Notes: generated by a model not told the origin, from the letters alone. Positions 37,887 through 51,960 are shown, counted from the first letter of the stretch. The stretch is DNA of 64,000 nt from Dolomedes plantarius (GCA_907164885.2 OU015492.1:202982504-203046503), one strand, 5' to 3'. Translations and numbers: made by a program.

Positions 37887-38723
37887 TAGTGATGCGACAT
37901 CGATAACAAAACATCGATGTTTTGAAATATCGATATTCAATATTAAAACATCGATGCTAATAAAACATCGCCCAAAAACCATCGATGTTTTTAAACATCG
38001 ATGTTTTAGAACATCCATTTTTTAAAACTGGTTTAGTAACCTCTAACATTAATGTTACTTCCGTTAGTCGTGGGGGGAGGGGGTGATTTAATTTTACTCT
38101 CTGATTGGGCAGACACAAATGACAAAAACTTGGTTGCTTTCGGCTACTTTGATGACTCAAAATTCTCGTTGTAAATACCGCCATGTTTTTCCTTCAAATG
38201 TCCAGATAAATTCGTGGTATTGCCAGAAGTTTTGAGGGACTTAAGGCAAATATTGCATTTCGCCAATTTGTCAGAGCTTTTGTAAAAATATTTCCAAACG
38301 GTACTTTTGGGAGGCATTTTACTAATAATATTAACGTCAACTTATATAAAACCAGAACAAAACAAAATTTAAATGGATGCTTTCGTGTATATACTATTTG
38401 TAAAATAAAACCCCATGGAAGGTTGTGGAGTGTCAGGAACATTCCAAGCGCTCTGATTGGTTCATTGGTTGTTAATTGCCATTTGTCTGTTTGCTAAGGA
38501 ATCATTCCCCCTTTTGTATTCGTCCTTTTCAGAATTCAGACTTAATTCTGAAACTGAGTGTGAAAATTATGCTACGGGGTAATTTTTTTTTATTACGGTA
38601 CTTTTTCATTAAAAAAAACATCGAGACAGAGTAAAACATCGAGCACAAAACATCGATGTTAAAAAAACATCGGCTTCAATAAATCGATGTTTTGAAAACA
38701 TCGACATCGATGTCGCATCCCAA
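37887..38723 (-). mobile_element. hAT element with intact BED finger, copy 2
   Basis: It is bounded by TAGTGATGCGACATCGAT and ATCGATGTCGCATCCCAA and flanked by the perfect 8-bp duplication CATTATAG (37879-37886 and 38724-38731). It is the inverse-oriented relative of 12785-13643, with the same ACATCGATGTT sub-terminal blocks. The right tip has drifted from CTA to CAA. Confidence 0.93.
38144..38317 (-). CDS. BED zinc-finger ORF inside hAT copy 2
   Basis: A 57-codon frame starts MPPKSTVWKYFYK and ends NENFESSK before TAG. It contains a complete BED finger with Cys21, Cys24, His40 and His45 (C-x2-C-x15-H-x4-H, CNIC...HLKEKH) and the aromatic VWKYF lead-in. BED fingers bind DNA in hAT transposases. 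Here nothing of the catalytic RNase-H-like domain follows, so at most it could encode a DNA-binding peptide. The homologous frame in copy 1 is frameshifted. Expression is not known; it may simply be a young relic. Confidence 0.6.
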   Translation of the reverse strand: MPPKSTVWKYFYKSSDKLAKCNICLKSLKTSGNTTNLSGHLKEKHGGIYNENFESSK

Positions 38724-38731
38724 CATTATAG

Positions 38732-39911
38732 CAGAACGCATTGAAGATTTTAATGAAAGCGACTGACTGTTCTGGTTTAATTAACGAAAAGAATCTTCAA
38801 TGTAATTACCATTATATTACCAATTAACTCGAAAGAATTTATAGAGAGTTACGATTGTCTCTTATTCCGTCATATTGTTTCATTATACATGTTAAGAAGT
38901 TTTAATACCTGGGCATAGTAGAATTTGAATTGTTTGAATATTTCAGAGGTGTGTTTCTGAACAGTTTCAATGGCAGATTACTGTTTTGTAATTATTTGAA
39001 CGCATTGTTAAGTTACTCAGGAATATTTCAATATAGTTAAAATCTATCGGATTTTATCTGTTTGTGAGACGCTGTGAATATCTATCAAATTTATCGATAT
39101 TGAACAGAATTTTAATTTTCTTTTTAAGGTACATGCATTTGCGGCAAGGATAAAATACCTTAATGGTGATTGCAGGGATGTAGAGACGTGAACGTTTTCA
39201 TCTGGGGTCTCAGATTCTAAACCGTTATTGATAAACCATTTGATCGTTACCCGTGACAATAATTCTGTATTCCTCTCGTTTCAGGGTTTGAAAATACCTC
39301 CATGACAGGTTGGAGATAATGATAACGTTGGTCCATTTAGTGTTTCCTTCACAATCCCAAAATGCCTCGTCTTCAAAACACGATGTAAAATCATGCCAAA
39401 ATTTATTTCGTTGAGTAAAAGTGAGAGCAAAACATTTTCAGCAAAAGCTTTGTTGATTTTATAATTTAATATTTACTCTTTTTTAGTTGTAAATCGTTGG
39501 TAGAAAAAAATTAGTCGAGTATTTCATTAAATCAATGATATTTTTCCTTTATAAAGAATGGAGGCAAAGCCCACTTTCTACAGACAATGAAAACATGGAG
39601 AGCCGGTAAATAAATTCTTTTGCGAACAAAGTGATTGTTATTGTGATCCATACGAAATTAAACTCATCACGAATTTTAACAGGCGAATAGGTAAACGAAA
39701 TGTTAGTCTGGTATTCATCGACATTCCGGAAAGGCTAATCCTGCATAAGCTTGCAAAATATTCCTCTTCCGTATATTTTGCGAAAGTCTGTGGCGAAAAG
39801 TGTCATTGTTATTCAAATTATCTCTATAGGTGGTGCATTGTTCCAATTAAAGCATACTCAGATCGTATAAAAAATGAAAGCTAAACGCACGTTCGAAATT
39901 TAACCACCTTA
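38732..39911. other. Non-coding stretch, nothing recognised
   Basis: No supported gene, repeat copy or paired ends. Confidence 0.4.
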
Positions 39912-40518
39912 TCTATATATATAAATCAGTTCCGTAACTGACTGACTCACTGACTGACTGATTGACTGACATACGTACAACGCACAGACCAAACCGTTGG
40001 ACCTAAAGGGCTGAAATTTGCTTAGATTTTTTAAAATTAAATTTTTAAGCTGTTTCAGTAACTTTTTTTAAGTTTGCATTTAAAACAATAAATTGAGCGT
40101 TATAAAATTTATATCACGAGAAATATCATAAAAATTTCTTTAAAATGAGATCTTTTTCGAATATTTACCTCCATTTTTTGATTTTTGGTGAATTTTTAAA
40201 GATTAATTTTTAGAATTTAATTTATTAAATGCTGATCATGTGATTTCTTTTTCTGGTACTTAAAATAAATTTATCGTCACATGCTTAACAACAAAATAGA
40301 CAAAAAAAATTTTTTTTTCTTGCTAATGTGGCAGATGATTGGAAATTACCCAAAAAAATATTAAAATACAAAAAAAGATATTATGTTCCTCAAACTGTAC
40401 TATATTAACTGTACTATATTTTTTAATATGTCCTATTACATTTAATTTGAATATTTTCTTCTACGTTATTTTGTCTATAAAAATATCCCTTACAATTTTT
40501 TAATAAATAAATAAATAA

Positions 40519-40562
<44 letters not shown>

Positions 40563-40594
40563 CATCAATTGCATACATTGATCTTCGTATTTAT

Positions 40595-40650
<56 letters not shown>

Positions 40651-40728
40651 TTTTGGCATTAATTGCATACATTGACCGTTGTATTTAATTTGAATGTACT
40701 CCGTAGCGAAGTGCGGATTTTCAGCTAG
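39912..40728 (+). mobile_element. Non-autonomous Helitron
   Basis: It starts TCTATATATATAAATCAG after an A and ends GATTTTCAGCTAG before a T. A short stem TCCG-TAGCGAAGTG-CGGA precedes the end. GACTGACTGA repeats lie near the 5' end. Two (TA)n runs at about 40520-40560 and 40600-40640, each followed by a GCATACATTGA. CGT.GTATTTA-type block, suggest an internal duplication. Confidence 0.75.
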
Positions 40729-40889
40729 TAAATTTATAAGAAAGAAAAATGTATCAGTTCAATCATGTGTTGTAGCTTCGATGCCGATTTTCTGCCGACA
40801 GAACTTTCTTGACGATGCGAGGAATTTGTTTTTCAGTGGCAGTCCTCGCATATTTTGCTTTCTTTCCGTTGGTCTGAACATAATTTGCA

Positions 40890-42403
<1,514 letters not shown>

Positions 42404-42409
42404 TATATA

Positions 42410-43710
42410 CAGAGGCTGTTCACACATTTTTTAGACGATGTATATTGTATTCACAAAACTAAATTACATAAAATTCTTGTGTTTCAAATGTTCTATTTGA
42501 CATCCCTTATTCTGAACTATCTTTCGACACCGCAATTTCCAGGATAATAATGCCTTTTGAAGTGTCAGAAGAGGTATTCTATCCCATTCCTCCTGAACAG
42601 CTTTCCAGAGTCCTGTAAGGGTTTTGTGACGACATTTGGATAATGCAGATTTTAAAAGTCCGAAAGCAGAAAAATCCATAGGTGATACATCGGGAGATTT
42701 AGTACGGATATCAGTGAAGGGTATGGCCTTGATACCAGTTTTTTGTTCCATTTCTTTTAGGAAATTTGCAGTGGAATTTGATGTGTGACTGCTAGCTTTG
42801 TCCTGATGGAGTCTCACAGATTGATAGCACTGTGGGTAAAGCGATGGTATTTCATTCCGAAAAATTGGCGATAAAATATGTTCCTGATAGTATTTGGAGT
42901 TAATCCTGACATTTTTTTCTACTCTCTTTATTTTTAACTTGCCATTATAAGAAAAACCAGCAACAATCATGAATCCCTTAGAAAAACTTTCTTTCGATTC
43001 TTTGAACCATGTACATACATTTTTTTCTCCCCTTTTATCATAATAAATGACTCTTTTTTGTTGCAATCATTTAAATACAGTCATGATTCATCTATTGTGA
43101 CAATTGTTTTCCATTTTTCTTTGGATAAGTGTTTCTCATATAGAATTCTGCAGCGTGTCCTGCGTTCAGCGATATGATTTGGAAGAAGACGATGCACATT
43201 ACGTTTTTTCGCTTTCTTAAGATTTAAATCAACGTTTATCATTTTGTTTACAGTGGACACCGAGCATTTTAATGATTTTGCAACTGTCCTTTGACTAGGG
43301 GTATTTTCTTTTAACATTAAACAACGTACCTTTGCAATAGTCGAAGATGTCCGTTTTTTTCTTGGATACTTGTTTGGAATTTTTGTCCCACTTGAGGCTC
43401 CAATTTGACGTTTTTTTCCTTTCTTGTTGACTATATTACCTATCGACGCTTTAGATATCACAAAACCATGACTCTCACATCGTTTTTGGATAACGGAGTA
43501 TGCATATTTCTCTTCGGAAAGAGCATAAATGTAGCCTTCGAACCACTGCTTTGTTAAAAACGCCATTTTGAATAAAAACAATGCTTTCAAGCCATAGACG
43601 ATAATTTTGACTTTTAAAAACATAGTACAATTGCAATTATTTCTTTCGCAGCAAACGATTTTTTATTACCGCTTACCAAAATCGTCTAAAAAATGTGCGA
43701 ACAGCCTTTG
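42410..43710 (-). mobile_element. DD41D mariner, copy 2
   Basis: The ends CAGAGGCTGTTCACACATTT and the complement of AAATGTGCGAACAGCCTTTG bound 1301 bp. TA flanks both edges (42408-42409 and 43711-43712). It is closely similar to copy 1 along its whole length. The left neighbour is the Tc1 element and the right neighbour (TA)n. Confidence 0.93.
42464..43566 (-). pseudogene. DD41D mariner transposase, two lesions
   Basis: It begins MAFLTKQWFEGYIYALSEE. After an N-terminal helix-turn-helix region (TSSTIAKVRC, PSQRTVAKSLKCSVSTVNKM), the first Asp is in VTIDES. The second is in LHQDKASSH and the third in SPMDF, with 41 residues between them, which defines DD41D (the rosa/Visitor group). A TGA at 43078-43080 replaces the Trp of DESW. 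One base is missing from an A run at about 43056, shifting the frame between the two halves (42464-43066 and 43081-43566). The C-terminus ends HLKHKNFM. Confidence 0.9.
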
Positions 43711-43779
43711 TATATATATATATATATATAATTTCATTAATGTATTATTATTTAAGAAGATGAATAATTTTTTTACTAT

Positions 43780-43781
<2 letters not shown>

Positions 43782-43873
<92 letters not shown>

Positions 43874-43880
43874 GTGTGTT
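43782..43880. repeat. (CA)n(TA)n(TG)n compound microsatellite
   Basis: CA units, then about 26 TA units, then TG units, forming an imperfect palindrome that abuts LTR-like copy C. Confidence 0.95.
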
Positions 43881-44791
43881 TGATAATAATCACATTTGGA
43901 AAATTTAGCACAAGGGAATTGATGCGCAGAACTTATGGGAGATACAGTCGGCACGAGGGTGTTGATCATACAGTAAATCGCTGCGCACAACTTGGAGAGA
44001 TGCAGTCGGGCGTGTGTTGATCCAGGGAAGCACTTGCGAAATTTAGGATATAAACACATGGAGCCAGAGAAGAGGAACACAGATTTTAGTCGATATCCAG
44101 GAAAATCGCCTTTATTCAATCAGTAGGCATTACGAAGGTATTAGCTGCAGTGGCCACATGACTTGTCTGGCGTCCATACCAGGACGGGACGAGTTAACAG
44201 CAGTGCTTACATTGGAGAGTTAAGAAAAGAGCGTTGTAACGACCGGACTGTGGACAGCCGATTCGACAGCAGCGAGAGTTAGTAACGAAGAGAGAAAAGT
44301 CTTCTGTTCATGCAATATTAAATGGGTGTTTTGCGATATTGACGCCAGAGGGCCTAAACTACTTAATATTTTAATTTGGCAACTTTAGATTCGTGGAGTT
44401 CACGTGTCCACTTCAGTTTCCCGGGGATACTTTATTTCTAGATCCCGCGCTTGTTAGATCTGCGACCTATTGACCTGGGTGCAGGATAAGTGGCCATAAA
44501 GTTCTTGTAAAGTGTGGTTTTGACGTTATAAAAGGCATAAATCCAGAGTGGTTCGAGGGGTCTTCAAGAATGTTGACATTACACTGACATTCGGAATCTC
44601 ATAAACTTTGAACACTTATATGTGGGGATGTTATTGAGTTCAGATAGTTCACATGCCTGCTTAATGATCTGCAGGGCAAATATAAATTATTTTATTTTAC
44701 TTTTAGGTTGCGATTTTGGAAAAGGGGTCGTGCTTTATTAACAAGAGAATATGCTTTAAAGTAAAGTAATTTAGGAAGACGCGTTTTCTTG

Positions 44792-44796
<5 letters not shown>
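43881..44796 (+). repeat. LTR-like repeat, copy C
   Basis: Starting TGATAATAATCACATTTGG and ending TCTTGTTACA, it is the longest uninterrupted copy (about 916 bp). No gag, pol or primer-binding site is adjacent, so it is best read as a solo LTR. Both sides are microsatellite, which hides any target duplication. Confidence 0.65.
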
Positions 44797-44847
<51 letters not shown>

Positions 44848-44854
44848 TTTTATA

Positions 44855-44925
<71 letters not shown>

Positions 44926-44958
44926 TTATATATATGTATATATATATATATATTTATA

Positions 44959-45041
<83 letters not shown>
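44797..45041. repeat. (CA)n(TA)n microsatellite
   Basis: About 35 bp of CA is followed by about 210 bp of TA with TTTATATATATGTATA interruptions at regular spacing. Confidence 0.96.
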
Positions 45042-45046
<5 letters not shown>

Positions 45047-46432
45047 CTGACGACTCATCATCACTCTCTACAATGTCGGATGTCTTTATAAGGGCAATCT
45101 GCCAGGACTGGGAATGGACCCCACGACCGCTTCTGTTCTACCTGAACTATCCCAGAATTCTGATAATGATCTCTCTTTTTTTTTTATTAAATTCTATTCC
45201 TTACAACTGTAATAACTTTTTTTTCAAAACCTTTCACAAGATTCATAAAAAAAATAAAATGAGAGAAACAGATAGCATAAAATTTCACATACATTTTATC
45301 ATATTAATTTATAATATTTAGTATTAACACATTAACTTCACCCAAACAATTTCTTGTCATTTTAATTTTAGTTTTTAAGTTATTTGCTGTAAGGAGGACT
45401 GATTTGTTCTAACAAATGACAAACGCTATTTCATGAGTTACGTGTTAAACGTCAATGATAAATAATATTTTATATATACATATATTAAAGCTGCACTGGA
45501 AAAAAAATGTATTTGAGTGTTATTTTTCTTTGCAAATCATCAACGGAAATAAAAAGTAAAATTTCTTAGTTAACGTAATCACTATGTACTTAATCCTCTC
45601 ATTAAAGGAGATTAATGTTGCTGTTATGTTTAATATTTAGAGCTTGTACTTTTTTAATGTTTGTTTCGGCTTTATTGTCATTTTTAATATATAGTAGCAA
45701 TTAATTATATTATTTTTTATCTTGAATTCGTACATTTTTCATTCTGATTGGACCCATGAAAAGTCTCCATTAAAATTACTTCCATTTTGAATTGAAAAAA
45801 AAAACAGAAAAATATTCAAAACAATGTCTAGCGAAAAAAATTTTTTTCAGTGTACATTGTAGGATTAATTTACAACTGGCCTGGTTCTCTTATGATTGAA
45901 GAAAATAGGGTTTTAGTGGTAAAGTTTAAATCTGATACTTTAGGTTAATTAAAAGAAGAAAAAACTTCTCTAGCACCAGCTGTAAGTTTACTGATATGAC
46001 GTAAAATATAAACCATAGAAATAGACAAAAATAAAAATCAAGCATAGACTGCTAAATCAATTTAACATAAAACATAAACATATATGTCTTTTCATTTTCT
46101 TTTTGACTTATTGCTTCATTGGGGGACTCGGGGCCTTGGGATGTCTTTTGGGCTTACCTGCATCCTATTCAGAAAGTTCCCCTTGAGGTAACTGGCATGG
46201 TTAGGCTCCCTGACGAAGAGACCTGTCGGTCACCTCCGTTGTTTTATGGTTCAGTTCCGGCACTTATACAGAATCTTGCCGTTGGTGCGTGGATGCCCAG
46301 AGTGCTTGATTTCTGTTTGTTTCTTGTCTATATTTGTATTATTTTTAACTATCTCTGTTGGATTATTTATTTACTGATATGACCTTTCATACCTTTTAAC
46401 GTCCAATTGGTCTTGAGTATCAGCCATAAAGT
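45042..46432. other. Non-coding stretch, two compositionally odd islands
   Basis: Islands at about 45046-45170 and 46110-46330 are richer in G+C than their flanks and have short open frames, but no domain is recognised. They may be repeat fragments. Confidence 0.35.
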
Positions 46433-46436
46433 TTAA

Positions 46437-47156
46437 GGTGACAATGGACCTTCAGACTGGCAAAAATATGTCCCCAAAACGATTTTATTTTTCTTTCAGA
46501 AAATGATTCTGCAACTCGTCAGCTTTAAATTTTTTTAAAAAAGTATGTTGATCCGATCATTATTAACTGAGTTATAAGTATTCTTTTTCAAACGTAAACA
46601 ATGGAAATGTTAGTCAAATTAAAACTTCAAATGCTATTTTCTCAAAACAAGCTTTCATGTCGTTTCGGTGAGTTGAAAATGCTCCATGCGTCATAATTTT
46701 TCTGGAATTTTCATAAAATTTCATAAAATGATTATTTCTATATGTTAGAACAAAACTTACTAATAAATTCATTATGCTATTTTAAAACAACTTAAAATTT
46801 TTACAATAAAAAAATTTTGATAAAATTTTGCATAAAATGACCTATTTTTATCGATTTCTTTTCTAATTTTTATAAATATGACTGTAAATCAAATATTGCT
46901 ACTAACTGTTATTATAACTATATAAAGCTAGCTTAAGAGAGAAAATTAGATACCCGAGACAAAAATTGGTGCGCAGGGAGCATTTTTAAATAGAGTAATT
47001 AACAAACTGATTTTTAATTAATATCTTTATTAATTACATTCTGATTTTTTTTAAAATTTAGAATTTTCATCTCGAAACAACACTCTATAAGTATACAAAA
47101 TTTCATAGCAATTGGTTGATAAATTAAAAAAAAGTTTTTCGTGGTTCATTGTCGCC
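46437..47156. mobile_element. TTAA-flanked MITE, copy 3
   Basis: Ends GGTGACAATGGACCTTCAG and GGTTCATTGTCGCC are related inverted repeats, flanked by TTAA (46433-46436 and 47157-47160). The interior shares AATGCTCCATGCGTCATAAT with the AATGCTCCATGC block of copy 1. The length is 720 bp and no frame is present. A SINE follows 16 bp downstream. Confidence 0.78.
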
Positions 47157-47172
47157 TTAAATCTGATACTTT

Positions 47173-47532
47173 GGGCTCAGTGGTCCAGTTGGCAAGGGCG
47201 GTGGGCTAGTGATCTGAAAGTCACTGGTTCGGTGGCCGTCGCTGACAAATCCACTGCCGTGTATACTAATGGCGACTGGTGCACGTAAAGTCTGCCGTGG
47301 CTGCAATGTCTGTCAGGTTCTTAAAATTACCTCTAGAGGTGCGGGGTCAAGTGTTCTGGTCTCGTCACTTGACTCGGTTCAAAATTGCGGGACTGGTCCT
47401 TTGGCCAAGTCGGACTCCGACCCTTGTGGTGCCAGTCAAAACAGGAGCCGCACCTTCACCGTCCATAGTCTTCGGTACTTGATTTGATGTTGCTGTCGGT
47501 CAAGTGGCATAAGCAACAACAACACACAACAA
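47173..47532 (+). mobile_element. tRNA-derived SINE
   Basis: The head (47173-47245) has an A-box-like TGGTCCAGTTGGC at 47181-47193 and a B-box-like GGTTCGGTGGC at 47226-47236. A perfect five-pair stem AGTGA/TCACT, in the place of an anticodon stem, lies between them. A G+C-rich body follows, then a CAACAACAACAC tail. The flanks ATCTGATACTTT (47161-47172) and TTCTGGTACTTT (47533-47544) look like a target duplication (10 of 12). Pol III would transcribe such a unit. Small frames in it are not genes. Confidence 0.82.
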
Positions 47533-47544
47533 TTCTGGTACTTT

Positions 47545-48227
47545 AGAGTAACTGCAAACAAGATCTATCTGACACAAGCTGCAAGCTTATTGACGACTAA
47601 CGAAAGCTTTTAACATAGAAATAACTTGTACTGCAAAAAAAGTGGATCACGAAGTTTGTCAAACCTTATCGAAACACACGCTGTTGACATGAAAACTTCG
47701 ACTTAACCAAAACTTCCCATTTCGTAAAACTAACCGAACTTCCCATTTCATTCCTTTTCCCAGCTCTTCGTTCAAGGAGTACGCATTCTCCTTTGTATTT
47801 ACATAATAACCAAACGGTTTTCTTCTGTACTCGAATTAGATATCTCTTGAGATATTCCTAAACTGTGTTACAGAAGGTATGGAAGAAAAGTAAGCGAAGA
47901 ATAGCTGTTAGCAGCTATAAATAAAAAACAGTTACTCGGAAAGTTTATACTCGAGTACTAGTCCCAAGCACAAGCAAATTATCTGTAATAGCTTTTTACC
48001 TATTAAAAATCCCATTTTATCCTTTTAATTAAAACAGGTAAAGATTGTAGCAAAGACTGTCTTCCGATATCCGCACTTTTGCTGGCAAGTTAAGTAAATT
48101 ACAGGACTGTCATGCAGTAAATAGCGTGACGTTAAAAAGGAATCAGCAAACTTGTTTTTCTCCTTAAACTGACACATTTTTTTTTCTATACATATGACTA
48201 GAAGTTGGATTATCAAAATTTATGGTA
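47545..48227. other. Non-coding stretch, nothing recognised
   Basis: No supported gene or element. Confidence 0.4.
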
Positions 48228-49092
48228 CAGTGGAGTCCCGATAATCCGAACTTCGGTAATCCGAATGTCCGCTTAATCCGAAACCAAATCTGAAAAAGAA
48301 CTAACGTTATAATAAAAACTACAGTGATACTTAGTAATATAAAGTATATTTCTGAAAATTTCAAGAAAATTCAAAGTTAGACAAATGTATAATAAAGTAT
48401 GACACAGTAGAATAAATAACACGAGTTTATGCTAATGCTAAACTGACACTAACAGTAACGACGCTGTGGCTGTTTGTGAGAAAGGGCGTGTCAACTGAAC
48501 CCCCACCCTCTCCAACTGTGAAGCACTGTGACGTATTGTTAGAACAACTTACACTCTACTGCACTGTACTAGCAGTGGCGTAGCTAGGGGGTGCGGTGGG
48601 TGCGGTCCGCACCGGGTGGCACATATTTTGGGGTGGCATATTTTTATTTAGTATTAGTTGTAAAAAAACCACTTGTTCAATTCATAAGTTTACTATTCGA
48701 TTTCTACAAATTATGAATTACTATATGATTTCGAATATTTTTCCACATCGTCAAGTCAATGTAGGGTTGAAAATATTATCTCTAAAAATTTTGATTGACT
48801 TAGAAAGGGCGGCAAATTGGAGACCGCCCCGGGCGGCAAAAGTTCTAGCTACGCCACTGTGTACTAGGCAGCTTTCTGCTCTCTTATCAACCATTTCGTC
48901 CCGAGATTTGGCTATGTTTAGACAGACCTTATAAAATAAACTGAGTAATTGCACGTAATATGTAATATTTATGTAATCACACGTTATTATGTAATTTAAG
49001 TTTATTTTAAGAATGATTTCGCTCAATCCGAAAAATTCGCTAATCCGAAAAGGGTCTGGTCCCAATCATTTCGAATTATCGGGACTCCACTG
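48228..49092. mobile_element. Tigger-like MITE, host of a nested hAT MITE
   Basis: Ends CAGTGGAGTCCCGATAATCC and AATTATCGGGACTCCACTG are inverted repeats with TA on both sides (48226-48227 and 49093-49094). Sub-terminal CGGTAATCCGAA / TTCGCTAATCCGAA blocks repeat. The hAT MITE at 48573-48859 is inserted near its middle. A fragment of the same family lies at 1256-1381. Confidence 0.87.
48573..48859. mobile_element. Nested hAT MITE
   Basis: Ends CAGTGGCGTAGCTAGG and TCTAGCTACGCCACTG with perfect 8-bp duplication TGTACTAG (48565-48572 and 48860-48867). Its ends are related to those of 14455-14917 and 15773-15917. Confidence 0.93.
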
Positions 49093-49094
49093 TA

Positions 49095-49558
49095 TCATGT
49101 CTAGAAGTCTTATATGTCATAATGAGTTTACCCCACTTACAAATACCAGCTCCTACATCAACAAATCATCAGCTACAACGGGGCATATTGGCCTCGCCAC
49201 GAAGAACCGGCTTCTGTTCGCTATCATCTGTAATCCCCTATATATATTCATTGGCTTTTACGGTTAATACAGGGATGGAAAAAGGATATAAATCAGGGCA
49301 GAATTAACATAAGAAAATTGGATAAAATACCCGGAAGATACTAAAAAATGAACTTGTCGTCTCAAAGTGATATAGACTCCTCTTTTTAAAGATTTTTAAC
49401 AAATTTCACAGCGGAAGAAGAAATTTCCCCCGTTTAAATTGGATTATTCATTATATTAAGATTAAACTTTTAAACATGAGGCACGCATACTAACTGATTA
49501 TAAGCTACTTTAATTGAATGCAACTATGATGATACACAAGTTCACTGTATTTATTACC
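49095..49558. other. Non-coding stretch, nothing recognised
   Basis: No supported gene or element. Confidence 0.4.
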
Positions 49559-49562
49559 TTAA

Positions 49563-50546
49563 GGGGACAAAGGACCTTCAAACTCGAATTTTAAATTTTC
49601 AGTTTTTAACTTTGTACCCAAAAAGAGAATAATTTGCATTCTTTTTTACTACATTGAAGACCCTTAGAATTCAAAATAAGGATTCTTTGGCAGAATATTG
49701 ACTGGTTTTCAAAAAAATTTTCAAAATTTATTAGCATTTTTCAAATATTTTCTGAATGCATTCCAAATTATTTAAAAACTTTATTTTTTAATATAAGTTT
49801 ACTGTACATATAAGCATAATTGTGCAATGATTTTTTTTTGTATGACTCTAAAGCCATAAATAATTATTTTTAAATCTACCTTTTGTTTTCTTCATGTTTT
49901 CGCTTTATTTCATGGTCTATAAATTTGGAAAATATTTGTGGTTTCAAATAATGATGCACAGGTTTGTGGAAAACGCTTCAATTAACAATACTGAGAAATA
50001 TGGAAGAAGTCAAAAGAAAAGTAATGCGCATGGAGCGTTTTGAAAAGTTCTAGCATTTTTGAAGAATTTTTTGATAAACAAGTCTTATTCTTCCACAAAA
50101 TACTTATTTTTTAATATAAGTTTACTGTACATATAAGCATAATTGTGCAATGATTTTTTTTTGTATGACTCTAAAGCCATAAATAGTTATTTTTAAATCT
50201 ACCTTTTGTTTTCTTCATGTTTTCGCTTTATTTCATGGTCTATAAATTTGGAAAATATTTGTGGTTTCAAATAATGATGCACAGGTTTGTGGAAAACGCT
50301 TCAATTAACAATACTGAGAAATATGGAAGAAGTCAAAAGAAAAGTAATGCGCATGGAGCGTTTTGAAAAGTTCTAGCATTTTTGAAGAATTTTTTGATAA
50401 ACAAGTCTTATTCTTCCACAAAATACTTATTTGTGAATTCAAATTGTCTTCAATTTAGTAGAAAAGAATATTGATTATTTTCATTTTGTATATAAGAGTA
50501 AAAGAATGAAAAATTAAAAATACGACGTTAAAAGTCCCTTGTACCC
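49563..50546. mobile_element. TTAA-flanked MITE, copy 4, internally duplicated
   Basis: Ends GGGGACAAAGGACCTTCAAA and AAAAGTCCCTTGTACCC are inverted repeats, flanked by TTAA (49559-49562 and 50547-50550). A 323 bp segment is present twice in tandem (from about 49790 and about 50113), almost without differences. Without the extra unit the length would be about 661 bp, similar to the other copies. Confidence 0.85.
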
Positions 50547-50550
50547 TTAA

Positions 50551-51822
50551 TCATTAGGCTTCCAGAAAGCACACATCGGGCCCGACCTGGCATGAGCCCC
50601 ACTGGGTTAATCCCGACGGTGCTGATAAATTAATTATTAGGCTTATTCAATGCTTAATTTGGAGACCAGTGTTTGATTTAAATCAAAATTGAACATCATA
50701 AACTTGGAGACAGCCCCTTAAAGGGTGTGAATGGGGAATATGCATGTCCCACTCTCCCCTAAAGAGCTCTCTCTTTTGCAGTTTAGTTGGATTTTATTAC
50801 GTGTATTAAAGAGTCAAATCATTAAATTAAAATTCACTAAAATTTAAGCGGGAGAAAGTTTTTTTTCGGCTAATTACGGGTAAGAAAAAAAGATAAAAAA
50901 ATTTGGAAGATTTCGAAAGAAGAGTATTTTTAAAAAATGAAAGCAAAGTCGGAAGCAATTTAAAAGGAAACAGTGGCTATTAATTACGGACTACTCATTA
51001 ACCCAACGTACTCTTTTATTTCCAATGAGATTTAGAAATACAAGACAGAACAAGTTTCAAATTATTTCACCAGAGACTACTTTTCTTTTTTTTTTTTCGT
51101 CTTCTTTTAAATCTTAATTTTTCCGAGAGTTGCCTTTTACAAAGTAGATAGTTTGAGATCGTATCAAAAAGTAAAATGAAGTAGAATTTTTCATATTCTA
51201 CTACATTCATGAGACTTTTGCTAATCAAGAGACTTTACTCGAAATTGCTTAAGTAGAGTCTCTTGATAAGCTAGTTGTTCGTTTGTTTGGATCACTGACA
51301 ACGAGGCAGAAGGTTCTCGTGAGGTATGAAAGCAAAATTTAGTTTTTTAAGGGAGAAAACGTAAAATCTGCTGTTAGAATGGCAGATTTCTACATTTGAA
51401 CGATTTCACTGAAATAAAAAATTAATTGTAGACGTGTGTTATATTTATGTAATTGACACGGATTAAAAAAATATCTTAGAAGTTTACTATAATACGCTGA
51501 AAAAATATCTAGTATTCGAATTTCTGAGGCACAAAACAAGGACATAAACTTTTTCTACGAGGAAAACTGTTTATAAAGCACTCTTAAGTTTTTTCGGTTT
51601 TACTTTCCATTTTTTTGTCCCCGGAGTGCAAGTGTTTCTGAAAAGAGGAATTTTCGTTTCTACAATGGGGGTACCCTCAATCCCTTTTACTGGTTTTGAA
51701 GGAGAATTTTCTCAATATTTATGGAATATAGAACCGCAGTTAGTCATGTAAAGTCATGCATCAAAAATGTCGCCCCCCCCCTTTGTCCAATTATTTTATG
51801 CGTTAATATTCAGCACACTAAG
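50551..51822. other. Non-coding stretch, nothing recognised
   Basis: No supported gene or paired ends. A short palindrome around AAGAGACTTTACTCG / AGTAGAGTCTCTTG lies at about 51226-51272. Confidence 0.4.
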
Positions 51823-51960
51823 GGCCTGTTCACATAGGAGTCTGGTTGCAGAAGCATAAAAGTATTGAGATATATTTAACCAATCACAAACCTCCAAACA
51901 ATTAGCAACGATTAACGCCTACGATTAGCTTATTTCCGTCTCAGTGCTATCTTTCCTTTT
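51823..51960 (+). mobile_element. Truncated copy of the 12022 foldback MITE
   Basis: AGGGCCTGTTCACATAGGAG is followed by diverged TTTAACCAATCACAAACCTC and AACGCCTACGATTAG blocks, in the order seen at 12022-12214. The right end is missing. Confidence 0.7.

Noticed and set aside
47269..47487. Two overlapping 67-72 codon frames
   Set aside because: They lie inside the SINE body.
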